This document shows, piece by piece, positions 17,762 through 26,408 of a DNA stretch of 64,000 nucleotides. The position numbers and the translations under genes are program-made. This DNA is from an uncultured Chryseobacterium sp. GTDB taxonomy: Bacteria > Bacteroidota > Bacteroidia > Flavobacteriales > Weeksellaceae. Below the pieces are notes generated by a model that saw only the letters and a list, made by a program, of their open reading frames with translations, did no database searches and was not told the DNA's origin. The DNA is taken from contig CAJYXJ010000013.1 in assembly GCA_913778085.1 (NCBI GenBank), forward strand, positions 186,001 through 250,000. Reading direction: 5' to 3'. Numbering within the stretch: position 1 is the stretch's first letter; every line of letters starts with the position of its first letter.

Positions 17762-18460
17762 ATGACAGCAGAAGATTTACAATCAGGACACGTTTTTTTA
17801 CTTGACAAACCTTTGGATTGGACATCTTTCCAGGCAGTCAATAAAATGAAATACAAACTCAAAAGAGAGTTTGGCCTTCCCAAAAAGTTCAAGATCGGCC
17901 ACGCCGGAACATTGGATCCGCGTGCAACCGGCCTTCTGATCGTCTGCTGTGGAAAATTCACCAAGAAGATCCCGGAAATCCAGGATGCCCCGAAAGAATA
18001 CTGGACGGAAATCAAAATCGGGGTACAGACCGAATCCTATGATACGGAAAAGCCTGAAATTCTTAACCGGGATATTTCGCACATTACCGAAGAACAAGTG
18101 AAAACCGCTCTGGAAAAATTTATAGGAGAGATCGACCAGACGCCGCCTGTTTTTTCAGCGATAAAGATCGATGGTAAAAGAGCATACGATCTGGCCCGTG
18201 CAGGTGCGGAGGTGGAAATGAAATCCCGGAAAACCACCATATTATATATCAGTGATATTAAGATTGATTTTCCTTTGGTAAGCTTTACGGTGGGCTGTTC
18301 CAAAGGGACCTATATCCGGAGCCTTGCCCACGACATCGGGCAGGAGCTGGGCGTCGGTGCATATCTTACCCAATTAAGAAGAACAAAGATCGGCGAATAC
18401 AGTATCGAAAGTGCCACCACCGATTTTCTGGACAATGATTTTAAATTTAATGCCCCATGA
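17762..18460 (+). CDS. truB: tRNA pseudouridine(55) synthase TruB
   Basis: A 232-residue enzyme that makes pseudouridine 55 in the T arm of tRNAs. The catalytic aspartate D52 lies in GHAGTLDPRATGLL; the N-terminal LLDKPLDWTSFQAV and the later GTYIRSLAHDIG are also family landmarks. The short C-terminus without a clear PUA domain is common in Bacteroidota. The stop codon overlaps the next start (ATGA), so truB and the following gene are translationally coupled. Confidence 0.95.
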   Translation: MTAEDLQSGHVFLLDKPLDWTSFQAVNKMKYKLKREFGLPKKFKIGHAGTLDPRATGLLIVCCGKFTKKIPEIQDAPKEYWTEIKIGVQTESYDTEKPEILNRDISHITEEQVKTALEKFIGEIDQTPPVFSAIKIDGKRAYDLARAGAEVEMKSRKTTILYISDIKIDFPLVSFTVGCSKGTYIRSLAHDIGQELGVGAYLTQLRRTKIGEYSIESATTDFLDNDFKFNAP

Positions 18461-19032
18461 AGAAAAAACTGTTTTTAGTACTTGCCATAATTTCTTTTTC
18501 CCGAATTTTTTCACAGGAAGATAAATCCTCAGACCGTACGATGGGATTTTATTTTAATCCTTCTATGCATGTAGGTCTTAAAGTGACTAAGGAGAAGCAG
18601 ATTCCCAATAATACGCAGTACATCCAGCCGGCAGCCACCCGTAAATTTACTTATGGAATTTCGGCAATCGGAGGATATCATTTTTTACCTAACTTCGCGC
18701 TCGGAGGCGGTTTCCGATATAGTTTCCTGGAAAACAACTATCATCTGGTGTACCTGATGATCCAGCCGAAGATTATTTTCACACCGGGTGATAATCCGCT
18801 CTTTATCGAGCTGAATTACGGGAAGCAGCTTAACAACAGTGTGGTCTCAGATTCCGAGCTTTGGGGCGGACGGATCGGGATGCAGGTTTCTTACTCCAAA
18901 AGGCTGAGCCAGGAGGGAGGAATCGTTTTGGAAACCTACAAAACAGGGAATTCCAATCCGCTTTTTATTGGGTTAAGCTATGGCATAACGATTTTCAGCA
19001 ATAAAAATTATACCGGCTACGGAGAAGACTAA
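18457..19032 (+). CDS. Outer-membrane beta-barrel-like protein
   Basis: A 191-residue protein with a signal peptide (about 1-20, ending RIFSQ) and alternating aromatic/glycine strands ([21 protein letters not shown], of which ALGGGFRY is clearest; [11 protein letters not shown] near the end), consistent with a small 8-strand outer-membrane barrel. No specific family or function is recognised. It overlaps truB by four bases (ATGA) and rluF by one base (TAATG), so the three genes form a tight transcription unit. Confidence 0.72.
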   Translation: MKKKLFLVLAIISFSRIFSQEDKSSDRTMGFYFNPSMHVGLKVTKEKQIPNNTQYIQPAATRKFTYGISAIGGYHFLPNFALGGGFRYSFLENNYHLVYLMIQPKIIFTPGDNPLFIELNYGKQLNNSVVSDSELWGGRIGMQVSYSKRLSQEGGIVLETYKTGNSNPLFIGLSYGITIFSNKNYTGYGED

Positions 19033-19754
19033 TGGAAAAGACAAGGATCAATAAATATTTATCGGAAGTAGGATACTGCTCAAGGAGGGCGGCGGATAAA
19101 TTACTGGAAGAGGGAAGAATCACGATCAACGGAAAGGTTCCGGAAATGGGGACCAAGGTTTCAGATGAGGATGTGATCGAGGTAGACGGAAAGCCGATCC
19201 GCGAGCCGGAAGAAGACCATGTGTACATCGCCTTCAACAAACCCGTAGGAATCGTCTGCACCACCGATACCAAGCGTGAACAGAACAACATCATCGATTA
19301 TATCAACCATCCCAAAAGAATTTTCCCGATCGGAAGGCTGGACAAGCCTAGTGAAGGACTGATCCTTTTAACGAGTGACGGCGATATCGTAAATAAGATC
19401 CTCAGATCGAGGAACAACCACGGGAAAGAATACATCGTAAGGGTCGATAAGCCCATTACGCCGAAGTTTCTGGATAAAATGAGGAACGGGGTGCCGATCC
19501 TCGATACGGTCACCAAAAAATGTGAAGTGGAAAAGATCGATGAAATGAATTTCAGGATCGTACTGACGCAAGGGCTGAACCGCCAGATCCGCCGGATGTG
19601 CGAATACCTCGGCTATGAGGTGAAAAAGCTGAAACGGATCAGGGTACTGAATATCAAGCTGGATCTGCCCATCGGAAAGTGGAGGGATCTTACGGATGAA
19701 GAACTTGCCGCTCTGTTAAAACTCGTAGAAGGCTCCAGCAAAACCTTCGATTAA
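19032..19754 (+). CDS. rluF: 23S rRNA pseudouridine synthase, RluF type
   Basis: A 240-residue RsuA/RluB/E/F-family enzyme. An N-terminal S4 RNA-binding domain (about residues 3-60, [17 protein letters not shown]) precedes the catalytic domain with active-site D104 in [34 protein letters not shown] and [16 protein letters not shown] also fit RluF, which modifies U2604 of 23S rRNA in E. coli. Starts one base inside the preceding stop codon (TAATG). Closed by a terminator. Confidence 0.92.
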   Translation: MEKTRINKYLSEVGYCSRRAADKLLEEGRITINGKVPEMGTKVSDEDVIEVDGKPIREPEEDHVYIAFNKPVGIVCTTDTKREQNNIIDYINHPKRIFPIGRLDKPSEGLILLTSDGDIVNKILRSRNNHGKEYIVRVDKPITPKFLDKMRNGVPILDTVTKKCEVEKIDEMNFRIVLTQGLNRQIRRMCEYLGYEVKKLKRIRVLNIKLDLPIGKWRDLTDEELAALLKLVEGSSKTFD

Positions 19755-19757
19755 AAA

Positions 19758-19796
19758 ATTGAGATGCTTTGCCGGGGCGCGGCATCTCAATAAAAA
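19758..19796. terminator. Terminator after rluF
   Basis: Perfect 10-bp stem attgagatgc/gcatctcaat (19758-19767 with 19782-19791) around a GC-rich loop, followed by taaaaa. Because the next gene converges, it may act in both directions. Confidence 0.75.
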
Positions 19797-19807
19797 CACA
19801 TAGTGCA

Positions 19808-21106
19808 TCATTTAAGATACAATTTCATTCTGGCTTCGTATTCAGGTTTCACTTTCAGCAGTTTCCAGATTTTCCTTTCGTCTTTTTCGCTCAGCCGGTA
19901 GAATATAATCTTTTCTGCAGAATATTTAAAGTAGGGATGGTTTTTCAGCCATTCTTCCGGAGCATCGTGAAGGGTATATTTCTGTACGGTTGAGGTGTTC
20001 AGCGGGGCAACGGACAGCAATTTCTGCGTAAGTTCCTTATCGATATTGTAGGTTGTGAGGATTTGTTCTTTGTTGACGAAGCCGCCCAGCTTTTTCCGGA
20101 AACCCATCATTGATCCGGCTGCTTTTTCATCAAAGCCGAATTCGATAAGCTGCCTGAAGGTAATTGAATTCAGATCCGTTTTTGAGAAATCGGTTTTTTC
20201 CTGCTGTCTGGTCTCCTGTTTCTGATTAATGATATTGCCGGTGACAGCCGGATTTAACCGGATAAACGGTTTCATCTCCGCAAATTTTTCCGGGGAGATC
20301 ACAAAACATTTCTGAATATTTTCCAAGCTTTTAAAGCTGCCTTTTAGATTCCGGTCGCGGTAATTGATGATGGTCTGCGCCTGTCTTTCTGAAAAACCGA
20401 GAGCTTTCCAACCTTCCGGATCCAGGATATTGGGATCGAACGGGGAATAATTGATCTTATTTTTTCCTGGTCCTGCATTTTTAACTTTGCCGAAAGTGGC
20501 CGGTGTTTTTTCAGGCAGCAGCAGGTAAGGGCTCATTTTCCGGAAATTCTCTTCGTTGATGATGAAGCATTCTTTAAATTTTTCTTTGCTGATGAAACTT
20601 CCGCCCAGGTAGTGCTTATACTTCAGGATGGCTTCGGCCTGTCTTTCACTGAAGCCCATATCCTGCCAGTCGATGGCGGAATAATGGTCGGGATTGAAGC
20701 TTCCGGAAATGGTGATCGCATTCTTTTTACGGTTGCTGAATCGCTTGGATGTTGCTTCTCGGCCATTTTCAGGCAGCAGGATATAAGTCTTAAGGGCAGA
20801 AAATTGATCTGCTGATATGGCAAAGCATTTTTTAAGCTGTTCCTTGGAAATGAATTTCCCGCCAACGATTTTCTTATAGTTGAGGATGGTGGCAACCTGT
20901 TTTTCGGTAAACCCGAGATTCTGCCATTGTTTGGCATCAAGCTCATTCGGATCAAATTCCGTAAGAGTGTTCTCTGCAGGATGTTCCGTAACGAATCTCA
21001 CGGCGGAAAAGTCTTCTTTTCGTTCACCGAAAGACTCCTGAAAAATGAATAATACGATAACCAGCAATGCCATGCCGGATAATCTTTGGTAGTAGCTTTT
21101 TCTCAT
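19808..21106 (-). CDS. Secreted helix-hairpin-helix repeat protein
   Basis: A 432-residue protein with an N-terminal hydrophobic segment (MRKSYYQRLSGMALLVIVL) and about four copies of a ~75-residue ComEA-like helix-hairpin-helix module. Each module reads FDPNxLDxxxWxxLGFSERQAxxIxNYK followed by GGxFxSKExxKKCFxI and xMxPYLxLPE. The HhH fold usually binds DNA non-specifically; here export suggests envelope-associated DNA binding or a structural use, which is inference. An upstream ATG at 21124 is an alternative start adding six residues. Convergent with rluF. Confidence 0.8.
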   Translation of the reverse strand: MRKSYYQRLSGMALLVIVLFIFQESFGERKEDFSAVRFVTEHPAENTLTEFDPNELDAKQWQNLGFTEKQVATILNYKKIVGGKFISKEQLKKCFAISADQFSALKTYILLPENGREATSKRFSNRKKNAITISGSFNPDHYSAIDWQDMGFSERQAEAILKYKHYLGGSFISKEKFKECFIINEENFRKMSPYLLLPEKTPATFGKVKNAGPGKNKINYSPFDPNILDPEGWKALGFSERQAQTIINYRDRNLKGSFKSLENIQKCFVISPEKFAEMKPFIRLNPAVTGNIINQKQETRQQEKTDFSKTDLNSITFRQLIEFGFDEKAAGSMMGFRKKLGGFVNKEQILTTYNIDKELTQKLLSVAPLNTSTVQKYTLHDAPEEWLKNHPYFKYSAEKIIFYRLSEKDERKIWKLLKVKPEYEARMKLYLK

Positions 21107-21260
21107 CGCCGTAAACTTAATCATTTCCTTAAGTATTCGCAATGAGGGTGTTGCAATTGGATTATTTTATGATAGAAGTTTTTGGTTTTGTTTGAAAATA
21201 TAAAGATTAGGAAAGATAAGGGTTGAATTTTTTAACTTTTTTGATATCATTTTCATTAAA

Positions 21261-21288
21261 AAAGCTGTTGGAAGACAACAGCTTTAAG
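21261..21288 (-). terminator. Terminator of the DUF6261-like gene
   Basis: Perfect 10-bp stem aaagctgttg/caacagcttt with a 5-base loop, 20 bases beyond the stop codon of the - strand gene; AAAAA on the + strand gives a T run on the transcript. Confidence 0.75.
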
Positions 21289-21307
21289 ATCATGATGATG
21301 TTTTTTA

Positions 21308-22048
21308 TCAGGATGCGGCAGGATTTTCACCTTTCTCTGAAGGCATTTCCTTTCTGTTGACCAACAATGCATTATACTGATCCGTAAGCGCATTCAGCTG
21401 GTTGATCACTGTGGTATACGGTGACGGCGGGGTTTCCACCAGAAGATGAAGTGCATCGATCCTGTCGCGGAGGGCATAATAGGCGACATTGGTTTCATCC
21501 CTTTTGCTTTTGATGGTATCCGGGTTGGCATCGCCGTATTCCTGGGTGCGGGAGAGGTAGGTGAAGTTGAAGAGATCGTTTGCGGTTTTCATCTCGTTTA
21601 CCCATGCGGAAAGATTGAAGAAAGCAACGGCATCTGCGATTTCAGGCTTATTTTCCCAATCCCGGATGAGATTATCGAGGGTGGAGGTTTCTGCCTGATA
21701 GTTGAGACGGGCGATCCCGCTTCCGTATAAAGCCATATTATCGAGAAGAAGCTGTGCTTTCTGTTTCTTATCCGCTTCATAGTGATAAGACTGCGACAGC
21801 AGAAAATAATAAATTCCGTTGATGGCATTATCTCTTCGTTCGTCCAGAAGCAAAAGCTCCTGAGTCTTGTCACTCGCCAAAGCTTTTTTATAGAGTGCTT
21901 CCAGCTCGGTAATCTTTGTATTGAAAACTGAAAGTTTTGCATCAATCCCTAAGGATGCAGGATTGTTCAGGTTGATGATTCCTGTGAAGTCTTTTACATA
22001 TTGCAGATATTCTGCATTACGAAGTAATCTTAATTCTATTGCATTCAT
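21308..22048 (-). CDS. DUF6261 family protein
   Basis: A 246-residue, largely alpha-helical protein without signal peptide or membrane segments, recognised as like the DUF6261 family of Bacteroidota (start MNAIELRLLRNAEYLQYVKD, then LxLDERRDNAINGI and the C-terminal helical bundle). Function unknown. The ATG at 22048 was chosen; the reading frame stays open upstream through a hairpin repeat (22077-22158) but that stretch encodes repeat-derived residues (CCTPATNFPGK) and not a conserved N-terminus. Same strand as the XRE gene 128 bases upstream. Confidence 0.75.
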   Translation of the reverse strand: MNAIELRLLRNAEYLQYVKDFTGIINLNNPASLGIDAKLSVFNTKITELEALYKKALASDKTQELLLLDERRDNAINGIYYFLLSQSYHYEADKKQKAQLLLDNMALYGSGIARLNYQAETSTLDNLIRDWENKPEIADAVAFFNLSAWVNEMKTANDLFNFTYLSRTQEYGDANPDTIKSKRDETNVAYYALRDRIDALHLLVETPPSPYTTVINQLNALTDQYNALLVNRKEMPSEKGENPAAS

Positions 22049-22076
22049 ATTTTTAAAAATGTTTGTTGTGTTTTTT

Positions 22077-22158
22077 CCGGGAAAGTTTGTCGCAGGGGTG
22101 CAACAGACTTTCCCGGTTACCGGAAAAGTCATTACTAGGGTGCAGCGACCTTTCCTGT
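22077..22158. repeat. Two tandem hairpin repeats upstream of the DUF6261-like gene
   Basis: Unit 22077-22116 has perfect 10-bp arms ccgggaaagt/actttcccgg plus further pairing around a ggggtgc centre; unit about 22119-22158 is a diverged copy (ggaaaag...ctttcct with agggtgcagcgac). They lie between the XRE gene and the DUF6261-like gene on the transcript of both. They could be attenuator, RNA processing site or members of a dispersed palindromic family. Confidence 0.65.
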
Positions 22159-22175
22159 AGGGCAATTTACTGTTT

Positions 22176-22556
22176 TTAGCCCTTAGACTGATTTTTCCAG
22201 AATATGATTTGGTCTTTCAGCTCCTGATTTCTTTCCTGAAGCTCTTTGATACGTGCTTCGTATTGCTCCACAAGCTTTTCAGATATATAATAATTGATAG
22301 TTTCCACTGCATTATTAACGTTCGAATTATCATAAGTATTGTTAAAGTTATGATTACCATCTTTATTTTCTAGTAAATCATAAATGTCAGTTTCATAGAA
22401 TTCAGAAATTTTCAACAGATTATCAAAACCAGGCTTTGTTTGATCGCTTTCCCATTTTCCGTATGCTGTCTGCGAAACATCAAGCTCCATTGCGACTTGT
22501 GTCTGCGATAAATTTTTCCCTGTTCTCAACTCCCTAAGTTTAGTTCCTAAAGACAT
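22176..22556 (-). CDS. XRE-family transcriptional regulator
   Basis: A 126-residue protein: Cro/C1-type helix-turn-helix at about residues 5-60 (GTKLRELRTGKNLSQTQVAM, DVSQTAYGKWESDQ, KPGFDNLLKISEFY), a linker rich in Asn, and a C-terminal coiled coil (about 90-120, EKLVEQYEARIKELQERNQE). It probably dimerises through the coiled coil. It is divergent from the JAMM-like lipoprotein gene, and two 15-bp direct repeats in the shared promoter region (22603-22638) are candidate operators. Target genes are inferred from position only. Confidence 0.85.
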   Translation of the reverse strand: MSLGTKLRELRTGKNLSQTQVAMELDVSQTAYGKWESDQTKPGFDNLLKISEFYETDIYDLLENKDGNHNFNNTYDNSNVNNAVETINYYISEKLVEQYEARIKELQERNQELKDQIIFWKNQSKG

Positions 22557-22602
22557 ATTCTAATAATTTTCAGCTAATTTACTGTTTTTTATATTTCAAA
22601 AT

Positions 22603-22638
22603 TAAAACTTTTGTTGTCGATTTTAAAACTTTAGTTGT
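22603..22638. promoter_or_regulatory. Direct repeat, candidate XRE operator
   Basis: taaaacttttgttgt (22603-22617) and taaaactttagttgt (22624-22638) match at 14 of 15 positions, 21 bases apart start to start, or two helical turns. They lie 47 bases upstream of the XRE ATG in the divergent 222-bp region. Confidence 0.45.
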
Positions 22639-22778
22639 AGGCGGAAGGAGAATAACGTCTTAGTTTTGTTGCTGTTCATATATAGATCGAAAATTTTTTT
22701 TAAATCTTTTCCAACCTTCAGACAAAATCATGCATCTATATAGAAAAAGAATTATATTTAACCTTTAAAAAACAACAA

Positions 22779-24383
22779 ATGACCATGACGAAAAAAATGA
22801 TTTCGTGGCTGTCTATTCTTACAGTCTTTCTGACCTTACTTGGCTCCTGCCACAATGAAGATTTTGCCAAAGGCGAAACAGAACCCCAAAGAAACAATGC
22901 CAATTTCTTTAAACACACCAAAAAAGGAGGTATCAATGCCAAATCGGGGGTAGATTATGTTGCCATTCTGGAAGCTTATAATCGTGAAAAAGATTTCTTG
23001 ACAACAATGCCCGACCAACAGGGAATGCCTATTTGGGATAAAATGCAGATAATGGATGCGGAGAATGCAACAGGTCTTATGATTCCTCTTTCTTATGATA
23101 ATAAATCTATGAGCTCTGTACTTTTCGCCATTGTAGATGACGAAAATACGGTAACGGGAGTAAGGGATTTTGATAACAGATTGCTGGAAAATATTACCTA
23201 CAGTGGAAATGTAGATAAAGCTTTTCGCGAGAAAATGCTCTATACTTTTATGTATATGGATCATAAGACCTTTGGGAATGAAGATTTCACCAACATCCCT
23301 ACAGGATTATTTGATGATCTGAAATATAGTAAAACATATGGAAGAATAAAGATTAAAAATTTTGAAGAACCTCAAAATGCCGTCCTTGGAAATACGGGAA
23401 AAATAATGTGGACACAGATGTGCAGCATGGTCTGGAGTTGTTCTCATCATGGCGAGGGTACATGTGACTACTGTATGCAGCTTTGTCATAAAAAAGTCTG
23501 CGGAGATTTTATGGTTTTTATAGGGAATGATACAGACTATCCTACTCCTTCATCGGGAGGTAGTGAAGGTGGAGGAGGAGCAACACCCTCACCAGATGGT
23601 ATACCTCCAAAAGACGCATGTATCCAAACCGGGATGCCATTCTATAGACTGGCTCCGCAATGTGTGGGGAATGGCGATGGAGATATAACTGATGAAAACT
23701 CTCAGCCTCCTAAAAGCCCGTGCGAAACATTACAGCAGATGATAGAAGACCAGACGGTAAAAAATGCTATTGATGAACTGAAGCCTAAAACCCTCTTAGA
23801 AAAAAAAGAGTTTGCACAGGAGATCAGCCGAGAATTTAATGGAGCAACTTCAACTTATACCTTCAGTACTAATTTAAGAGAAGGAACAGATTATGGGACT
23901 AATGTTTCCACGGGAGGATTTATTAAAGGAAATGCACACAACCATCCTAAAGACGGAGTGAGAATACCCTCTGTAGATGACATCCAATGGCTGAATACCT
24001 GCCAACAGGATGTAACGCCATCTTATGTAGTTACCTATAATATTATTGTCTGTGCCAATCATCTGACTCCGAACGATTACACTACAGCCAACTTATATGC
24101 TATAGCAACAGACGACAGAGATATGCTTAATACAAAAGTACAGGATCTTTTAAACCGACCAGATTTGGTAGGTAAAACAGAAAAAGACAAAAAAGACCTA
24201 ATAATGGCAGAAGATGATTTGTATTATCAAGGACTAAATGATAATCCATCTGCATTAGAAAAGAAATTTTTACAGAAATATGGTAACTTTGGATTATCAC
24301 TCTATAGATTTAATAAAACAACCAACAAATGGATGAAGCTAACTACCGATGGAAATACTATAACCGAAACACCTTGCGAATAA
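22779..24383 (+). CDS. Lipoprotein with Cys/His cluster and JAMM-like motif
   Basis: A 534-residue protein not matched to a named family. A lipoprotein signal (MISWLSILTVFLTLLGSC, lipobox LGSC) places it in the envelope. After an N-terminal domain of about 180 residues comes a dense cluster C215, C221, H223, H224, C229, C232, C236, H237, C241, which looks metal-binding or disulfide-bonded, then a Ser/Gly/Pro linker (about 250-275). In the C-terminal part GNAHNHPKDG...PSVDDI gives H387, H389, S398, D401, close to the JAMM metalloprotease motif HxHPx(n)SxxD, with one more residue between P and PS than RadC-type HNHP motifs. Function is inference only. Divergent from the XRE gene; a small lipoprotein gene follows two bases later. 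Confidence 0.65.
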   Translation: MTMTKKMISWLSILTVFLTLLGSCHNEDFAKGETEPQRNNANFFKHTKKGGINAKSGVDYVAILEAYNREKDFLTTMPDQQGMPIWDKMQIMDAENATGLMIPLSYDNKSMSSVLFAIVDDENTVTGVRDFDNRLLENITYSGNVDKAFREKMLYTFMYMDHKTFGNEDFTNIPTGLFDDLKYSKTYGRIKIKNFEEPQNAVLGNTGKIMWTQMCSMVWSCSHHGEGTCDYCMQLCHKKVCGDFMVFIGNDTDYPTPSSGGSEGGGGATPSPDGIPPKDACIQTGMPFYRLAPQCVGNGDGDITDENSQPPKSPCETLQQMIEDQTVKNAIDELKPKTLLEKKEFAQEISREFNGATSTYTFSTNLREGTDYGTNVSTGGFIKGNAHNHPKDGVRIPSVDDIQWLNTCQQDVTPSYVVTYNIIVCANHLTPNDYTTANLYAIATDDRDMLNTKVQDLLNRPDLVGKTEKDKKDLIMAEDDLYYQGLNDNPSALEKKFLQKYGNFGLSLYRFNKTTNKWMKLTTDGNTITETPCE

Positions 24384-24385
24384 TT

Positions 24386-24964
24386 ATGAAAAAAATACAA
24401 ATACTAACAGTTTTTATGATGCTAATACACAGCTTAGCATCCTGCCAAACAGTTGTTGATCTACACAACAACAACTACCCAATAAATGAACCTGATACTT
24501 ACTACAAAGATATTGGAGATAAATTTAATCCTTACACAGGAACATGGGTTTATGATGATGGTACTTCTTACATCAAAATAGTATTGGTAAAAAAAATAAA
24601 AGCCCCAATTTGGACTCATTATGAGGATTATCTTATAGGAGCATTCCAATATAAAAAAAATGGTGTTGATATTATAAATACGCTTAATTCTCTAAATACC
24701 AATCTAGCAGATGTAAGAGACTATTCTATAAGAGGAAAATTTTTTTCGAGCTCTCCTACATCACCATTTCATCAGTATACATCAGATAATGCAAGAATAA
24801 AATTATCTATTATAGAAAACGGATGTATTAGCCACATGAGTATTAGAACACTGGCACTAAATGGTCAACCAGCCATACAAATTGATAAAAGTAAGCCGTT
24901 TGAACTTTCTCAAGATTGTAATCCTGTAATACCTAATGGATTTTATTATCTGATGAAGCAATAA
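24386..24964 (+). CDS. Small lipoprotein, DUF6705-like
   Basis: A 192-residue protein starting two bases after the preceding stop codon, so the two are probably co-transcribed. MKKIQILTVFMMLIHSLASC is a lipoprotein signal with the lipobox LASC. The mature part begins with an Asn-rich stretch and contains GTWVYDDGTSYIKIVL, resembling DUF6705 proteins of Chryseobacterium. Notably AT-rich with many AAA/ATA codons compared with the surrounding housekeeping genes, which suggests transfer. Longer upstream reading frame (from 24329) would overlap the previous gene and lose the signal peptide. Confidence 0.7.
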   Translation: MKKIQILTVFMMLIHSLASCQTVVDLHNNNYPINEPDTYYKDIGDKFNPYTGTWVYDDGTSYIKIVLVKKIKAPIWTHYEDYLIGAFQYKKNGVDIINTLNSLNTNLADVRDYSIRGKFFSSSPTSPFHQYTSDNARIKLSIIENGCISHMSIRTLALNGQPAIQIDKSKPFELSQDCNPVIPNGFYYLMKQ

Positions 24965-24970
24965 AGTAAA

Positions 24971-25002
24971 AGAGGCTGTCTCAAAAGGACAGCCTCTTTT
25001 TT
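24971..25002. terminator. Terminator after the DUF6705-like gene
   Basis: Perfect 10-bp stem agaggctgtc/gacagcctct, 7-base loop, six T. It resembles the hairpin at 14691-14723 in its core (gaggctgtc / gggctgtc). Convergent with the MerR gene. Confidence 0.85.
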
Positions 25003-25016
25003 ATTCTTCGTTATAG

Positions 25017-25361
25017 TTATTCAGTATCTTTTTCCCCCAAAGAATCCTTCAGTTTCAACAGTTCAGCCTTCACAAATTCCAGTCTGTCGATTAAAGTAAT
25101 GGTTTCCGAGATTTTGCTGTTTGTGGTCAAGGCAATTTTAGCTCCGTCGAGCGTATAACCTTTTTCTTTTACCAGATGATAGATAATCTGGAGATTTTTG
25201 ATGTCTTCCGGAGTGAAATATCGGTTGCCTTTTTTGTTCTTTTTAGGCTTGATGATGGGGAATTCCTGTTCCCAATAACGTATTAATGAAGTGTTTACGT
25301 CAAAAGCTTTTGCCACTTCTCCTATAGAATAATACAGTTTATCGGGTAGATTTATTTTCAT
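25017..25361 (-). CDS. MerR-family transcriptional regulator
   Basis: A 114-residue short MerR-like protein: KLYYSIGEVAKAFDVNTSLI is the winged-helix start, RYWEQEFPIIKPKKNKKGNR and YFTPEDIKNLQII complete the DNA-binding domain, and a short helix with LIDRLEFVKAELLKLKDSL ends it. There is no large effector-binding domain. The ATG at 25361 was preferred to an upstream in-frame one at 25409 because the family starts close to KLYYSIGEVA. Targets unknown. Divergent from the AraC gene. Confidence 0.88.
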   Translation of the reverse strand: MKINLPDKLYYSIGEVAKAFDVNTSLIRYWEQEFPIIKPKKNKKGNRYFTPEDIKNLQIIYHLVKEKGYTLDGAKIALTTNSKISETITLIDRLEFVKAELLKLKDSLGEKDTE

Positions 25362-25524
25362 TTTTAGAATCGTAATTTTCAAAGATAAATATTTTTTAAA
25401 TTTCATCAAAAATTGAAAGCGTAAAAGTTTGATTTTTACTTTGTAAATAGGGCTTAAAAGTCATTTTTCTGTTTAGGAAAAGTATTTTTGTTTTCATTAA
25501 TTTTGGTTTAAAATAAACAGTTTC

Positions 25525-26406
25525 ATGAATTCTATTTCTGTACTTCATATCGATCTTTTTCAAAATGGTAAAAATACCTCGGATTTTTATTTCAGTACGT
25601 TAAAGAATCATTTGATCGTGGGTCATCGTCATCTTGAAAAAGCCCATCGTCACGATTTTTATGCTACAATTCTGTTCACGAAAGGAAGCGGAATTCATGA
25701 GATCGATTTCCAGAAATATGAGGTTTCGGAGGGAAGTTTATTTTTTATGTCTCCGGGGCAGATTCACAGTTGGGAACTTTCGGATGATATTGACGGCTAT
25801 CTTTTCTTCTGTTCGCAGGATTTTTATGAGATACATTATGTAAATCAGAAACTGAGAAGTTTTCCTTTTTTCGGATCAGTCAGTTTTCCTCGAAAATTAC
25901 AATTAAATGAAGCCGAATTAAAGGAAAATATTAATCTGATGTTGGAATTGCAGGAAGAATATCAAGCTCAAAATATGATGAAAAACGGGTTGATCCTTTC
26001 TCTGATGTCTCAGGTTTTTATTCTGTCAACCCGGTATTTTTCGAGGATTTCTGATGGTTCTGAGTCCTCGGAAAGTCTTTCTTATTTCAGGCATTACCAG
26101 GAATTTGAAAGGCTGCTGGAGGAGTATTTTCCAAAAGAGAAATCCATTGCCTTCTATGCTGCTTTACTGGATATTTCGCCGAAACATTTAAACAGGATAA
26201 CCCAGACCGTTGTCCGGAAAACGGCTACCGATGTTATTACGGAAAGGGTGATGCTGGAGGCCAAAAGAATGCTGATCTATCTGGATGAAGGTTTGGGAGA
26301 GATTGCTTTCCGATTAGGCTATGAGGAGTATTCTTATTTTGTGAGGGTCTTCCGGAAAACATCCGGAATGACGCCCACAAAGTTTATGAAAATGTATAAA
26401 TCTTAG
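25525..26406 (+). CDS. AraC-family transcriptional regulator
   Basis: A 293-residue regulator with an N-terminal cupin-like sensing domain (HRHLEKAHRHDFY, MSPGQIHSWEL) and a C-terminal AraC/XylS DNA-binding domain with two helix-turn-helix units (SIAFYAALLDISPKHLNRIT and LGEIAFRLGYEEYSYFVRVF). It responds to an unknown small molecule. Its stop codon is two bases from the stop codon of the convergent ccoG gene, and no hairpin separates them. Confidence 0.9.
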   Translation: MNSISVLHIDLFQNGKNTSDFYFSTLKNHLIVGHRHLEKAHRHDFYATILFTKGSGIHEIDFQKYEVSEGSLFFMSPGQIHSWELSDDIDGYLFFCSQDFYEIHYVNQKLRSFPFFGSVSFPRKLQLNEAELKENINLMLELQEEYQAQNMMKNGLILSLMSQVFILSTRYFSRISDGSESSESLSYFRHYQEFERLLEEYFPKEKSIAFYAALLDISPKHLNRITQTVVRKTATDVITERVMLEAKRMLIYLDEGLGEIAFRLGYEEYSYFVRVFRKTSGMTPTKFMKMYKS

Positions 26407-26408
26407 CT

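Noticed and set aside
22048-22165. Longer start for the DUF6261-like gene
   Set aside because: The added residues come from two hairpin repeats and are not a plausible N-terminus.
23307-23489. Small antisense frame across the Cys/His cluster
   Set aside because: Antisense of the cysteine-rich segment of the lipoprotein gene; no independent support.
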